Positions 26,601 through 37,699 of a stretch of 64,000 nucleotides of DNA are shown piece after piece. The first letter of the stretch is position 1, and every line of letters starts with the position of its first letter. The notes beneath the pieces were generated by a model. That model was given only the letters and a program-made list of their open reading frames with translations. It was not told the origin of the DNA and made no database searches. The DNA comes from Enoplosus armatus (Eukaryota > Chordata > Actinopteri > Centrarchiformes > Enoplosidae): positions 19,201,333 to 19,265,332 of the forward strand of contig NC_092189.1 in the NCBI RefSeq assembly GCF_043641665.1, given 5' to 3'. The position numbers and the translations under genes are program-made.

Positions 26601-29600
26601 CCACATGGTGCGACATCCTCTGCCCCCTATTCTTAGCCAGTTACGTCACCCCTGACCCTTACTAATGCTCCTTGTCGACACACATGGAAAGAGACTTTTC
26701 AAAAGGTGGTACGACACTTATTGCCCTCGGCAGCTTGCCCAGGAAGGTCACACTGCAAAGTGACACAGACAGCAAGGTCACCGTCGATGGAAGCTGTTTG
26801 TAGATCAGTCCTCAAGCTCCAGACAGCCTCTTCCTGGTTACTGTTTCCCAAAAGGGCTACACTGCCACCAGCAGTCACTTAGAACATCATATCTTCAGAC
26901 AGACACCAGACAGAAATCCTTTGTGTTCCTTTTCCTTATCTCTTTGGACAAGCATTCCCTTTTGTACATAAAATAAATTGTGGCCATACTACTATACTAT
27001 GTTTTATCTGTTTATTTCTACTTTCAGTGACGATGTTAGCCGACTGCCTCAAATATAAACGCCTATTAAAAAACTAACTTGGCCAATGCTTTTGTTCATG
27101 TCACTTTTATAAGATTATGGTGAGTGCAGTACTTGTCCTGTTTATTCAAAGGTCTTGTAGCAAAGGGCTGTCATATTTTTGGAATAAATGAGCTTCATTG
27201 TGAAGCATACTCTATTAAAACAGAATTCTTTCCTCCTCTTTTTAGCGGCAGTCAACCATGATGAGTAAGCATATTCCATAAATGACCCAGCTGTTCGAGC
27301 ATATTGTGTTTCGCCTCATCAGGGATTCAAAGGGGCTGACAACAGATCAGCTGAATCCGTTCGTGGCTTGGTCTCCAGCTGACCAGACCTCCATTTAAAA
27401 TAGGGTCTTCTGTTTGTCTCAGCCAGCTGGTGGTGTATATGCTACAGATGTGTGGCTCGTGATAGCTAGCATGAATATGTTAATGTGTTTCTAAGTGACA
27501 GCATCAATTTAACACACGTAAATAGATGTATGTGGTGAAGCCACATTGCTGTGTGATATAAATGTGAAAAAAGTACTCCTACTGTACGAATAATATTACC
27601 CAGACACTATTGACAAATTATCTATGAATATAGAAGTTACCTAATAGGTTTAATTTAAATAAATAAATACATAAAATAATTTATCTACAGGACTCTTTCA
27701 TTGACCAAGTTAGAATCTGATATTTACAAAGTACATATTCCCAACTGTATCCAAAGGTCATAGAAGAAAAAAAACTAGAAAATTTGAAACCCAGTGTTTC
27801 AGTCTGTGATCATTGATTTTTCTTCCATGTCCTTAATGGACAGGCTAAAAATACCCTGTTCTGCTTCTGGGTACAGGCCTTGTTTTTGACAGAGCTCTTT
27901 ATACATCTGTCCTCTAACAACAAATTAAGTAATGAACATGTATTTTGACGGAATTTGGCATAACTATTCATGATATATACAAACTATTTCTAAGTAAATT
28001 ATTTTCTTATACAGTATATTCTGGAGCACTTTACAAACTGAACCTGAGAGATCTCTATATGGCTGTGCAAAGATGCCACTGCATTGCATCTGATCTTGAA
28101 ACTCTGGAACAAATTCAATTTAATTTCACTCTCAGCTTCATTTTTCACAGCTATAAATGCATATCAAGTATCAAATGTTTGATTTCTGCTATTATGTGTG
28201 TAGATATGCCATATTAACATATAGCCAAAAGGTAAAATGTAATGTAATAAAAACATCTGCAAATCTTGACAAGCTCAAACTTAATAACACAAAATGTACC
28301 TTAAGGAAAGTCAAGTTGCGCCACCACAAACGTTTTATCTTTCTGAAAATTCTAATTAAGTTATCTGTTCTGTCTCATTTGCTTCAATAACAGAGATAAT
28401 TTGATGCCTCACTAACACAAAAGATATCTTAATTTAGTTTACATTCACCATTACAACAAACAATGCAATGGATATTTCACAACAGATACCTCGCCTACAC
28501 TTTCTTTTATTCCATATGCTGTGATTTTGTAATAGTGTGCCACTCCCTTAAAGCTAACCACATTATGAGGTATCATATGTTTAGAAAAGCTATATCAATT
28601 GGTGATATTCATGGAATATTCATATTAATTAACCCTTACTCGACAATGTGAAGAAGTCACATGGTATTACTGGCAATACGAAAACCTGATAAAAAATATG
28701 AATCCTTATTTGCAACTTCTCTAATTGACTGTTTGCTGATACCAAACCAAAAAGCCACACATATGATTGCAAATGATTTATGATACTTGGAAGCAGGTGT
28801 GTCAGATTTCAGCTGCCTACTGGCGTGCATGCATACTGATACAAACTCTGTTTCTGAGAGTAATAAATCAAATGCCCAGCATTTTTGCCATCAAAGTTAT
28901 TTCCTCTGATTACTGCCCCATATGAACATGCTGTCAATAGCACTGAATAATCACGGGGTAAAAGAGGGCTCCTTCCCTCTTTTCTGTCCATCCTGTGATT
29001 CAGTGGATGCATAATATCACTGAAAATGGAGGGCCTTGTCTTTGACTCCTATGCTAACATCAGAAATGGGAGTAAAACAGATTGCTCACTGTATATCTCC
29101 TTTTACACAGAGAGAAGGGGATTATATACACTCAGGCAGGCAGTCTGACCTGAGCACACATGCCGTATGTATGCACAACACGCACATATACCCTACTTGC
29201 TTACACACCCAGACACAGATGTATATAAGCACACACACAGTCTCCCACCAATGCACATATATAATGCCTGAACCAAATCATTTACCAAATCCAAAGAGCT
29301 GAAAGAGGCAAACACAGCATTGCTAATTCAGAGTTAAAGGAACTACAAGGGAGAGTAAAGTCGGTCTTAGTGCTTTCCTTTAACCATGCTACTCCATATC
29401 AGAGGCAATGCGTCAGTCTGACCATGGTTAACACTCAATAAAACATCAAAAGGGATGAAGCTCAGAGCTCTGGACAAATACACACCCACGCAGATAGCAG
29501 ATACACTCAGAAACTCCCTTTCACTCTTTCACGCTCTCTTACACACGTATGTAGAGTACACACTATTATGCATATTTGACATATACATAGTGTAGATGTA

Positions 29601-31030
29601 GCTCATTAGATTGAATAAAGGCAGGCAAAGCAGATGAGAGGTTTGCATCTCTTTCAAGAGGAAGCAACTGCATACTATGCCTTTTGAATGCTAAATGTGA
29701 TTTCAATAGAATATTTGTGCAGAGCAGCTTCTTGCAATCAAGTTACTGTATGTATGCAGGGGAAAGATTGGCAATTTGAGCCACCTATAGCCAGTCAATG
29801 CCAGATACAAAGAAGCTGTCATCAACTTCCCATCAGGCTTCACTTCCCCCCAGTGGATGTTTTGCAAGAGGAGAGACACTTCTTTTGAAATTTTTATATC
29901 CAGAGGCAAAGGCATTTAATGGTCACTGTTTTGCATGTTACATGAGGAGGTGGCATTATAATCATCTGCCCAGGCCAAAGTTGGGCTTTGACAGCTTAGA
30001 CAGGCTATTTATTATTCAATTACTTTAAATATTTCAGGGGACCAACAGGATGCTCATGCAATAATAAATATTTCAACCGTTGCCTTACAAAAGGAGGTAG
30101 CCTTGCACTTGTCTGCTATTGATCAAGAGGGCAGCAGATTCACTCTTACCAAAAAAGAAACACAATAGTATACCTTTATCCTTTTGTCTGTTAGTCTGCA
30201 CACTGTCTCCCTAAAACAGTCTTTATTTCTATCGGAAAAGGAAGTTGGCAAGAAAGAGATATAAAGAAATGACTATCATCACTTTCCCAATTGGAGAGGA
30301 AGAGCGACAAAAACAGAGATAAACAGACATGGAAAGAGATGCATTGCTGGACCAGAATCACAGTGACAAACTTGTATATACATAGAAACTGAAGGTGAAG
30401 GTATAATGTAGGGCGTCTGAGATAGTGTAATACTGGACACAATCAGTTCTCTGTGAGCAGAGATAAAAGGGACAATGCAGCCTTTAAAATGCAGGTGGGC
30501 ACTCGCCATAGTGAATAAAATGCTGCTACTGTACAAAAGTAATTCCCTGCGCAGATACTAGCTGTTGCAAAGACAAGGACGAACAACCAACACAATTATG
30601 CCCCTTCCACTAGCAGCCTGCCTTGGTGAGAACCGCTATGTAACAAGGAAGCACAGAGATGAATTGCTTTGCAGACAGGCATCTCCCCTCTCAGCAAACA
30701 CACACGCACAAGTATGCAGATACACATAGATACAATCTTCTCTGCAGAGAGGAGTAGGGGAGTAGCGTTCCTATAGCCATCAAAAGAAATGAAATCATGT
30801 TCTCTGTAAGCCCTGGGACATGTTATTGTATTATCAAGACATTTATCCAAACTTTGCACTTTCCGTAAAACTGGCTAAATACATTACAGTACAGACTCAC
30901 TCACCTTTTCCATCTTCCTTTCTCTCTTTCTCACTTGACTGTATCTTTCATGCTGAGCTTTTCGGCTCCCTAATCTGCCCTTTTCTCAAAAACCTGGAGC
31001 GTGCTATTAATGCACAAGTGGATGTGTCCT
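23640..31030. other. Non-coding, mostly unique-looking sequence
   Basis: No gene found in over 7 kb. The stretch 23880-24340 has few simple repeats and many AATTA/TTTATGG-type cores, resembling vertebrate enhancer sequence; this is only an impression. Open frames up to 90 codons have no support. Confidence 0.55.
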
Positions 31031-31033
31031 TAC

Positions 31034-31850
31034 CTTGAAATACCATCCAGAACCCTATAGTCCACAAGATAAGCTGTCTGAAGCTCGGTGCTGCTCCACA
31101 ACAAAGAAAAAGGGCAAAAATCCTCCAAGTCTCTCAGAATCAGAACCCAACTTAAAGCCTTTTCTGATTAGAACTTACTTTTGTGAACAGGATGTCCTTC
31201 ATTGATTCTGTACATAATCCGTTTCCCTTTACTTCCTTGGTTCAGGAGAATTTCTTTTGGGTTGCTTCCCCGATATTCCACCTTGGCACAGTGAAATAGT
31301 GTTATATATTCTACTGGAAAATGCGTGTGTGACAGACTGAGCGAGAGAGAGAAAGAGGCACCGTAGGATCTCTTCTGGTGCGCACTACCAGCTCCACTGC
31401 AAGTGAATCCAGCCGGTCTTCAGAGCTCTCCTCCTGCCTTCAGGAATGAAATTCAGCATCTGCTGTTCATCCCCACAACAAGGGGAGGGTGTCCCCCCCG
31501 GTAGGAAACTTTCAGACACCTCTGCCAAAGCTATAAGAGGTGATAGTGGATGCCCTGATTATGCGTTATTTTCCTCGATATCCTCCCTCCTCAATGGATT
31601 TTTTTCTCCTTTTCCTCCTATTTGGCTGTTATATAGCTCTCTCCTCTCCGGAATAGGATCTCACAGAATGGATGCTGAGAAAGAAGCGGAATGAGGCGAG
31701 CCGCTTGTTCTCCCGCTCTGTCTCTCTCTCTCCCTCTCTCTCTCTCGCCTTCACCCTCCCTCGTACATGCCCCCTCCCTGCTTCTCGCTGCACCTCCCCA
31801 CCCTTTCGTTTTCTCTCTCCTCCTCTCCTTCCCTCTCATACACACACAGA
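31034..31850 (-). promoter_or_regulatory. Candidate promoter and 5' exon of a minus-strand gene
   Basis: Read on the minus strand, a GA-rich stretch (31850 down to 31716) is followed by a TATATAA box at 31635-31629 and about 450 bases of mixed sequence, then two consensus splice donors: ACAAAA|GTAAGT with the last exon base at 31179, and TTTCAAG|GTAAGG with the last exon base at 31034. GA-rich leaders and more than one donor in a 5' exon are common in vertebrate genes with long untranslated leaders. Two ATGs precede donors: one at 31215 opens a frame of 15 codons, and one lies four codons before the 31034 donor. Coding content would be tiny or nil. No downstream minus-strand exon was recognised, so the gene cannot be named; its remaining exons would lie left of this position. 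Confidence 0.4.
31716..31757. repeat. (TC)n pyrimidine tract
   Basis: A nearly pure CT run, with further pyrimidine-rich sequence to about 31840 and a short CACACACA at its right end. On the minus strand it is GA-rich and overlaps the proposed promoter. Confidence 0.85.
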
Positions 31851-34181
31851 GATATGCACTTCTCTAGGTCTGGCTTTTCACAATTACTGCTGTGCCATTG
31901 CCAGCCATGTCAGACAGAAAGGTTCACCGCCCATACTCCTCAGAGAAACAAATAATACTTGATAAATATGTAAAGTTAAATAGATATGAAGAAAGGGAGC
32001 AGCAGCATGGAAAAGAGCACTGAGCCAAGAGGCAATCTAATCTCCTTTCTTCATCCTCGTTACCCGGTTACTAAATATCCCTTGAGTTTACACTGTTTTG
32101 CATCTCTCTTTTGTCATAAGTTTTTTGTGAAGCAGAGGCTGTTCAGTAGTTGATGCTGGTCAACTGTCAAGAGTGACTGAAGAGGAAGACGAAGATAGCA
32201 AGCAAGAGAGCAGCACACTGCATAGAAACAAGGACGACACGTGCAGCAGCAGCCGTATAATTACATCATTAGCCACCTAAACAAATTGCCAGAAATTCTG
32301 TTATCATCATGTGTACATACACAGTGATTACTAGCCCAGAGGTATAGCACAATAACAAACAATTTGAAGAACAATTAGAATAAAAATAAAATTCTGAAAC
32401 GTTTCTGGAAAAGCCTCCCACACATACAGTATCTCACCTCCCCACATGTATCTACTGAGAGACCATTCATGGCATACTCAATTTGTCATGTACTAAGAGC
32501 TACATGACAACAATACATGCTGCTTTCACACACCTACTGTGAATAACTAATATTACTATAGCTGGGCAATTATCTTGCTAAGCCTGGACTTCACGGTCCA
32601 AGTGAGGTTGCTTGTTTTCTGTTTACTGCTATGTGTAACCCCTCACACGTTCATTAATTGGGATCCCCCGCAGAATGACAATTTAACCTGTCAGTCATGT
32701 ACAACTGTAACAGCACACAAATATTATGTTGATTACATATTGGTTCCATTTGCACTTGGTCTTGATAAGAGGATGCTGACCTTGATATTATCAAGGCAAG
32801 GTCGCATCTCATCAGCACCTTGTCACCAAAGCTCTGAGCCAAATGTTAAAGTGCCTTTGGCAAGGTCACTTGCCTACTATATTCCATCCATCATGTACGT
32901 CTACCTTGGGGAGTCATGTCAACAATATCATCGCGTTTTTTACCTGAAAAATAGTTTTGGAACTAAACAAACCATCTCAAGCTAGGGTATTGTCCAGGAT
33001 GACCATTATTTTATTTCTCCTTTTCCTCAAAAACTACAGCCTAAAGGGCAATTCTCATCAACGGCATATGATCTGCATAATCACTGGTTCTCACATGTCA
33101 CCATGTCAGAATAAGCCACTGTCCTATTTCCCAACATAAAGGTGCATCAACTCTCTAGAAAAACAGCATTTTTATCACGTTTGCTTGCAGGATGGAACAT
33201 TTCTGCGTCTTTACTTTGACTACTTCCATCTAGTGGTAGTCGTACTAAGCTTTTTCTATATTTAAAATGCGTGCATATATATGACTGAAGCTAAATTAGC
33301 ATTATTAAGCCAACTATGAGCCAATACATCATCTGTGTATGGTCTTGTCCCTGTACTTAATGCTCATTAAAAAACGAATGCTCTCCATTACATCACGAAA
33401 CAAAATAGCAATAATATTTTCAATAATATACATAGACTGTGTCATAAAAATGCTATAAAACCTGATTTGAATGTACTATTATGTAAGTCAGTTTGTCAGG
33501 GTGGTAGAGAGGGAGGAATGAAGGCGATTTATAATTTAAAACATATTAAAAATCTTTTTATCTTGTTAATTCTTTTACGTTCAAACCACAGGGGACTTTC
33601 ATTTCATGGGTAATTTTCATTCCAAGCAAAAATATTTCTATTATGACTGTTCAATGACATGAGTCATTTGATTTGTTACCCGTTGGCAGACAGTTGATGG
33701 CTGAAATCAAATGGCATAGGTTATTGGCACAGCTACGAAGTAGCATTGTCTGATGTCATGCCCAAGTTTATGTTTTGAATGTTTTCCATCAACATTTAAA
33801 AGTCACCAGAGCTGTGGAGCAGCTCCCTTTGCTGCTTGTGTCACATTCACAGGTCAAAACAAGAATATTCCACCCTTAACTGACCACATCCCCAACTATG
33901 GACAATAGAGGCTAGCATTTTCAAATCAATGCTCAAGGTCCACACTGCAAGAAACAAAATCTAAAAATAACACATACACTTCCTACATCTTCCTACTGCT
34001 CTTTTTAAGCAGTCAGCAGATTACGACTGCCAGATGGTACAATGTTTGGCTGAGTGATCAGACTGTTTTGACAAAAAATGTCAGATACCTAACTTAAAAA
34101 CGTCATGAATGTTCTAAAATTGACAGCAGCCTTCAATATTCATCAGTGTTTACTGTGAAAGGCAAGTGTCTATACTAAAAT

Positions 34182-34232
34182 AACCTCTCTCTTTCTCTCA
34201 TTTTCCCTCTCACTCTCTCCCTCTCCCTCTGT
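34182..34232. repeat. CT-rich low-complexity patch
   Basis: Imperfect CTCTCTTT/CTCCCT repeats over about 50 bases; no other role seen. Confidence 0.75.
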
Positions 34233-35045
34233 GGTACAGCTTGCATAAAAGCCTGGGTAAGCCCTCTGGCTGAGGCACCAGCACAGCCCTTCCTGAATCT
34301 CATTATCGAGGTAGCACAGTTTCCAACCAACTGCCCACAGTCCAGCCGCATGTTCCAAAACAGCTACAGCAACTACAACATATTTGCTGTTCCATTGTCA
34401 CTGCAACTTGACTTTTTCGTAAACTTTTCAAAATGGCTACCAAAAGTTATATGGCTGATGTATCCACTCCTTTTTGCCTTAAATGTCAGTTTTAACATCT
34501 ATAAACAAAAACCAGCAGAAACAGCAACAGCAAAATTAGGAACTTAGGCAAATCTACATTTTATGATAGCTTTTTTTCATTTTTATCCATAGCCGCAATA
34601 TTTCCCAAACCCCAAGCTTAACCAAGTGTTTAAGTTAACTAACCTCAACAATACCTAAACAATAATGCTGTTGCCATGCAATAAAAAAGACATGGCAATA
34701 ATCATTCAAATCATCATCACTGAATGCAACCTATGGGTTTTGCAGAATTGTCCCTACTACCGTAACTTACAGTTAATGACAAAAAACATGGATTTACATT
34801 GTTTTTACTGAGCAGATTTTTTGTCCCAGAACATTAAACGATTAGAGAAACTAAACTGGAATACAGTTTCATCCAACAAATGACCGTAGAAACAAATCAC
34901 ACTTCACAATTCAGCATTGCTGCCTAAATGAGATGAGCAACTGCTCCTGGTTCAGTGTCATCAGAGGATATAGCCATAACAGCCACCAAGGAGCATTTAT
35001 GCTATCAGTTATGCTCTAACAGTATTAGTTCATGAGCGGTTTTGG

Positions 35046-35060
35046 CCAGTAGATGGGGAC
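35046..35060 (+). promoter_or_regulatory. CTCF-like motif (plus orientation)
   Basis: The sequence reads CCAGTAGATGGGGAC, matching CCASYAGRKGG in full; only the following C differs. It points toward the minus-oriented motif at 36366-36380. Confidence 0.33.
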
Positions 35061-35366
35061 ATCTGCTGAACAAAAATGATACACCTAATTAAAAAACATA
35101 GTAAATACTGTCTCACAAAGGCTTTGTGTCCTACCCTAAAAGTATAGGTTGGTCCCTGTACCACAAGATTTGTGCAAAAAGAGATGCATTATGGCAGTAT
35201 TGTTACAATTCCTGCTGGCCCAACATAGATAAAACATTAGAAAATGACCTTTAACTGACAAATAACAATATTTATACAGATAAAGCAATACTCTAAGTTG
35301 TATATTCCCATTAAAATATGTTTTGAGGAATAAAGGATCAGTAGTTTGATGAAATCCATCATCTAC

Positions 35367-35466
35367 CTTACAGAAGGCAGGAAATCCAGAAAACTTCTGG
35401 AGCTTCCTGATGGCAGCGAGGTCAGATTTTTCTTCTGTCTCTCTCAAGGTCATTCTGTCTCCATTC
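35367..35466 (-). CDS. Possible coding exon, unrecognised protein
   Basis: On the minus strand a T/G-rich tract ends in AG at 35468-35467, and the next 100 bases stay open to a donor AAG|GTAGAT at 35366. An alternative donor, CT|GTAAGG, lies five bases earlier. The translation includes an in-frame Met followed by TLRETEEKSDLAAIRKLQKF, a charged, helix-prone run unlike the chance frames around it. The frame continues past the donor into low-quality sequence, consistent with an exon ending there. It sits just downstream, on this strand, of the promoter-like region at 35.75-36.4 kb. I recognise no family. It may equally be chance, or a remnant. Confidence 0.25.
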
Positions 35467-35749
35467 CTTTTCAACAACAACCAAAAGAGAAAAAATACTT
35501 TTTATATTATATTTTGGTCTTAGCCACACTGCATGTACAAATACATAACTCACATAACACTCAATCTTACATCATACATCATCTCCAACCTCTCCATCTC
35601 AAGGATATTAACAAAACATTTCATACCTTTTAATAATTTAACCCTTCTCTCTTTAAAACACTGCAGGTATGACGCTTACTTGCTTCTCCACACATTGTGC
35701 ATGTTCTTAATTTTCACTGGTGGCAGCTCACATAACCACCAAGCCACCA

Positions 35750-36400
35750 AATTTGCTAACCTAAAATGATGTTAACAGTTAGCTTTAGCTGGCTAGGTGG
35801 TAACTCAGCTAGTTAACCTAAAGTGCTGTTGTAAATTAACAAAGTTAACAAAGCGACATACCCGTATGAAAAACGCTACTATCCAACATATTTAGCGGCT
35901 ACACCATGCAGGTATACACATTGCGTTATATTTATCATTTACAGAGTTTACGGGTACCTGTCATTCCTTGCTGCTAACTTAATGTCCGCTTAACCGTTAA
36001 CTCCTCTGTACCGTTAGCCACGTCACTTCTGTCACTCATAGCAACCCCGGCAGGTGCGCTCCTGGAAATCTGATTTTGACTCGACTCACTCTCATTAACC
36101 GCATCCCTTAACGTCACAATTCAAGCTTCTTCTCAGATGTTCAGTACCATATCGGTAGACCCTCGTGTGAAGCAATTCGCCCTGCTATTTAACGTTACTG
36201 TCCAGTCCACCCCGCCTTATCCAACTGTTTATCCCTCAACAACGACTTAATTCACCCTCTCCTTTTTGGTCCAACTTACATGAGCACACATACCACTTAC
36301 AGGCATAAGACCTGCACAAAACACAGAAAGGTAAAATCCCACCATCTTCTTGTTCTGTGCGTTAGCATGCCACCTACTGGACTGAAGAGTGGTGACAGTA
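35750..36400. promoter_or_regulatory. Promoter-like region, direction uncertain
   Basis: The local sequence has more CpG than its surroundings and repeated 'gttaac', 'gttagc' and 'gctaac' words, a texture I associate with transcription-start regions in percomorph fish. CRE-like cores occur at about 36018 ('cacgtcac') and 36111 ('aacgtcac'). Possible exons lie on either side: a minus-strand one at 35367-35466 and a plus-strand one at 37513-37688. The region could drive either or both, or it could be part of an uncharacterised transposon, since similar word texture appears in some teleost repeats. Confidence 0.3.
36366..36380 (-). promoter_or_regulatory. CTCF-like motif (minus orientation)
   Basis: The minus strand reads CCAGTAGGTGGCATG, a full match to CCASYAGRKGGCR. 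It lies at the right edge of the promoter-like region, facing the motif at 35046. Confidence 0.4.
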
Positions 36401-37380
36401 ATTAGTAATAAATACAGTGAAATAAATACATAGAAAACTAAATGATACTTTACCTTTGATATTTTGTGTATGTCTGTAGGCTACTTATCTATAAGCTATG
36501 TTTACTCAATTAAATAGTTTTAACCTGTGGCTAATGGCTAATTGAGGGCACATGTGCAACGCCCTTTTCCTGTTTACATTTAGCCATAGTAGTACGGTAG
36601 CCTCTGTGGGATAAATTTAACCATTACCACAGCATTAGCCGTCTTCATCTCCACATGTCTGCTCTAGTAGATGGTGACACAGTGGTCAGTCACAAGATGC
36701 CTAATGTAGGCTGTTGCCATTTTTATATGCACTATTGCATATTTGTATTGTTTGCTAGAGTGTGTTTGCTATTCCAATTAAATTATTGAGAAAATGTAAC
36801 AGTCCTCTAATGTAATGTGCACCCAGCTAGACAACAACATTGCTTGTGTGTAAGCAGAAGTCCCCCGGTGCCTTTAGCCACTCCCAGGTAAATAATCACC
36901 AGCCACTTCTGGTTTTAACCTGTATGTTTTTCAGTCCTATATCACCACATTAAGTAATTTTTTTAAAGAACTTGCTGTAAAGCAAAGTGAAGTGGTTTCT
37001 ATTGTACATGTCACGGACCGCTATGATTAGGCAGTCTGTGTTTTTCAGTCAAGGCTGGTTGCTGCAGTCGCCGCTGCACTTTGACATGCACTTTTGCTAT
37101 TAACATCATTATTTTATTTTATGTTGTCTGAGTCACTCCACTGCGGTATGGTTGAGTCATGAATTTCACAAATCCCATGAAATGGATACAATCTCACACA
37201 CTTCAAAGAAAGTTGCAAGATTATTTTGGGACCGTTCTCACTTTGAACCAAACAGAACATTGGCTTATATGGAAAGTCAACTAAGCACCGTTTACACTAC
37301 TCTGTCACAGTCCTTTGTTTTGTAATTATTGTCATTACGTTTGCTAAGAACTCAGCTCTTAGGCTATTTTCAAAATTGTT

Positions 37381-37441
37381 CTTAATAATAATAATACATT
37401 TTATTTAAAGAGCACTTTTCAGGGTACTCAAAGACACTTTA
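37381..37441 (-). repeat. L2-like LINE 3' tail (minus strand)
   Basis: On the minus strand a 'gaaaagtgctctttaaataa' core leads into AATGTATTATTATTATT. It is the same type of end as the plus-strand copy at 3751-3830, with block order and ATT-rich tail conserved. It lies about 70 bases before a candidate exon on the other strand. Confidence 0.6.
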
Positions 37442-37512
37442 AACCACTTGGTTAAGTCAGTGTGCTACTCCAGTAAATGTTCCTTTCCAGCACTAAATGC
37501 CTATTCCCACAG

Positions 37513-37688
37513 ATCTGTTGCTGAGTTCTGAAAACATCCAGCCATTATCAGACTTTTTGCAGTCCAAAGATGAGCCAACCTCACCTGTCGTGTGTGCTGA
37601 TCCTGAGAGCCCTGATTTGTCCAATCTCAGCATGTCAGTACATGACGCCCCTGGGAATGTTTCATCTGTTTTCATTCTAACATGTTAG
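37513..37688 (+). CDS. Possible terminal coding exon, unrecognised protein
   Basis: A pyrimidine-containing tract ends in 'cctattcccacag' at 37512, a good splice acceptor. The frame then stays open for 58 codons to a TAG at 37686-37688. The product is rich in Ser, Pro, Asp and Glu (for example LSDFLQSKDEPTSP and ADPESPDLSNLSMSVHD), like a disordered C-terminal tail, and is more protein-like than any other short frame here. An AATAAA lies at 38026-38031. The upstream exons are not visible; the promoter-like region near 36 kb is a possible source. No family recognised. A remnant of a retro-copy or a chance frame remains possible. Confidence 0.3.
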
Positions 37689-37699
37689 ATGAAAGAGAC

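Larger units (their letters stand above)
31860..35360. other. Non-coding, nothing firm
   Basis: A plus-strand frame of 136 codons (32575-32985) is the longest here apart from the transposase. It begins with TTG, has no ATG until near 32773 and no domain I recognise, so it is not called. A CT-rich patch lies at 34182-34232. A CTCF-like motif at 35046 is listed separately. Confidence 0.5.

Noticed and set aside
32426..32445. tacagtatctcacc, similar to the start of another Tc1 family
   Set aside because: Only about 13 bases match, with no partner end or transposase remnant.
32575..32985. 136-codon plus-strand frame, hydrophobic at its start like a signal peptide
   Set aside because: Starts at TTG with no ATG for about 65 codons, no domain recognised, no clear splice signals. 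The longest of many frames in 64 kb can reach this length by chance.
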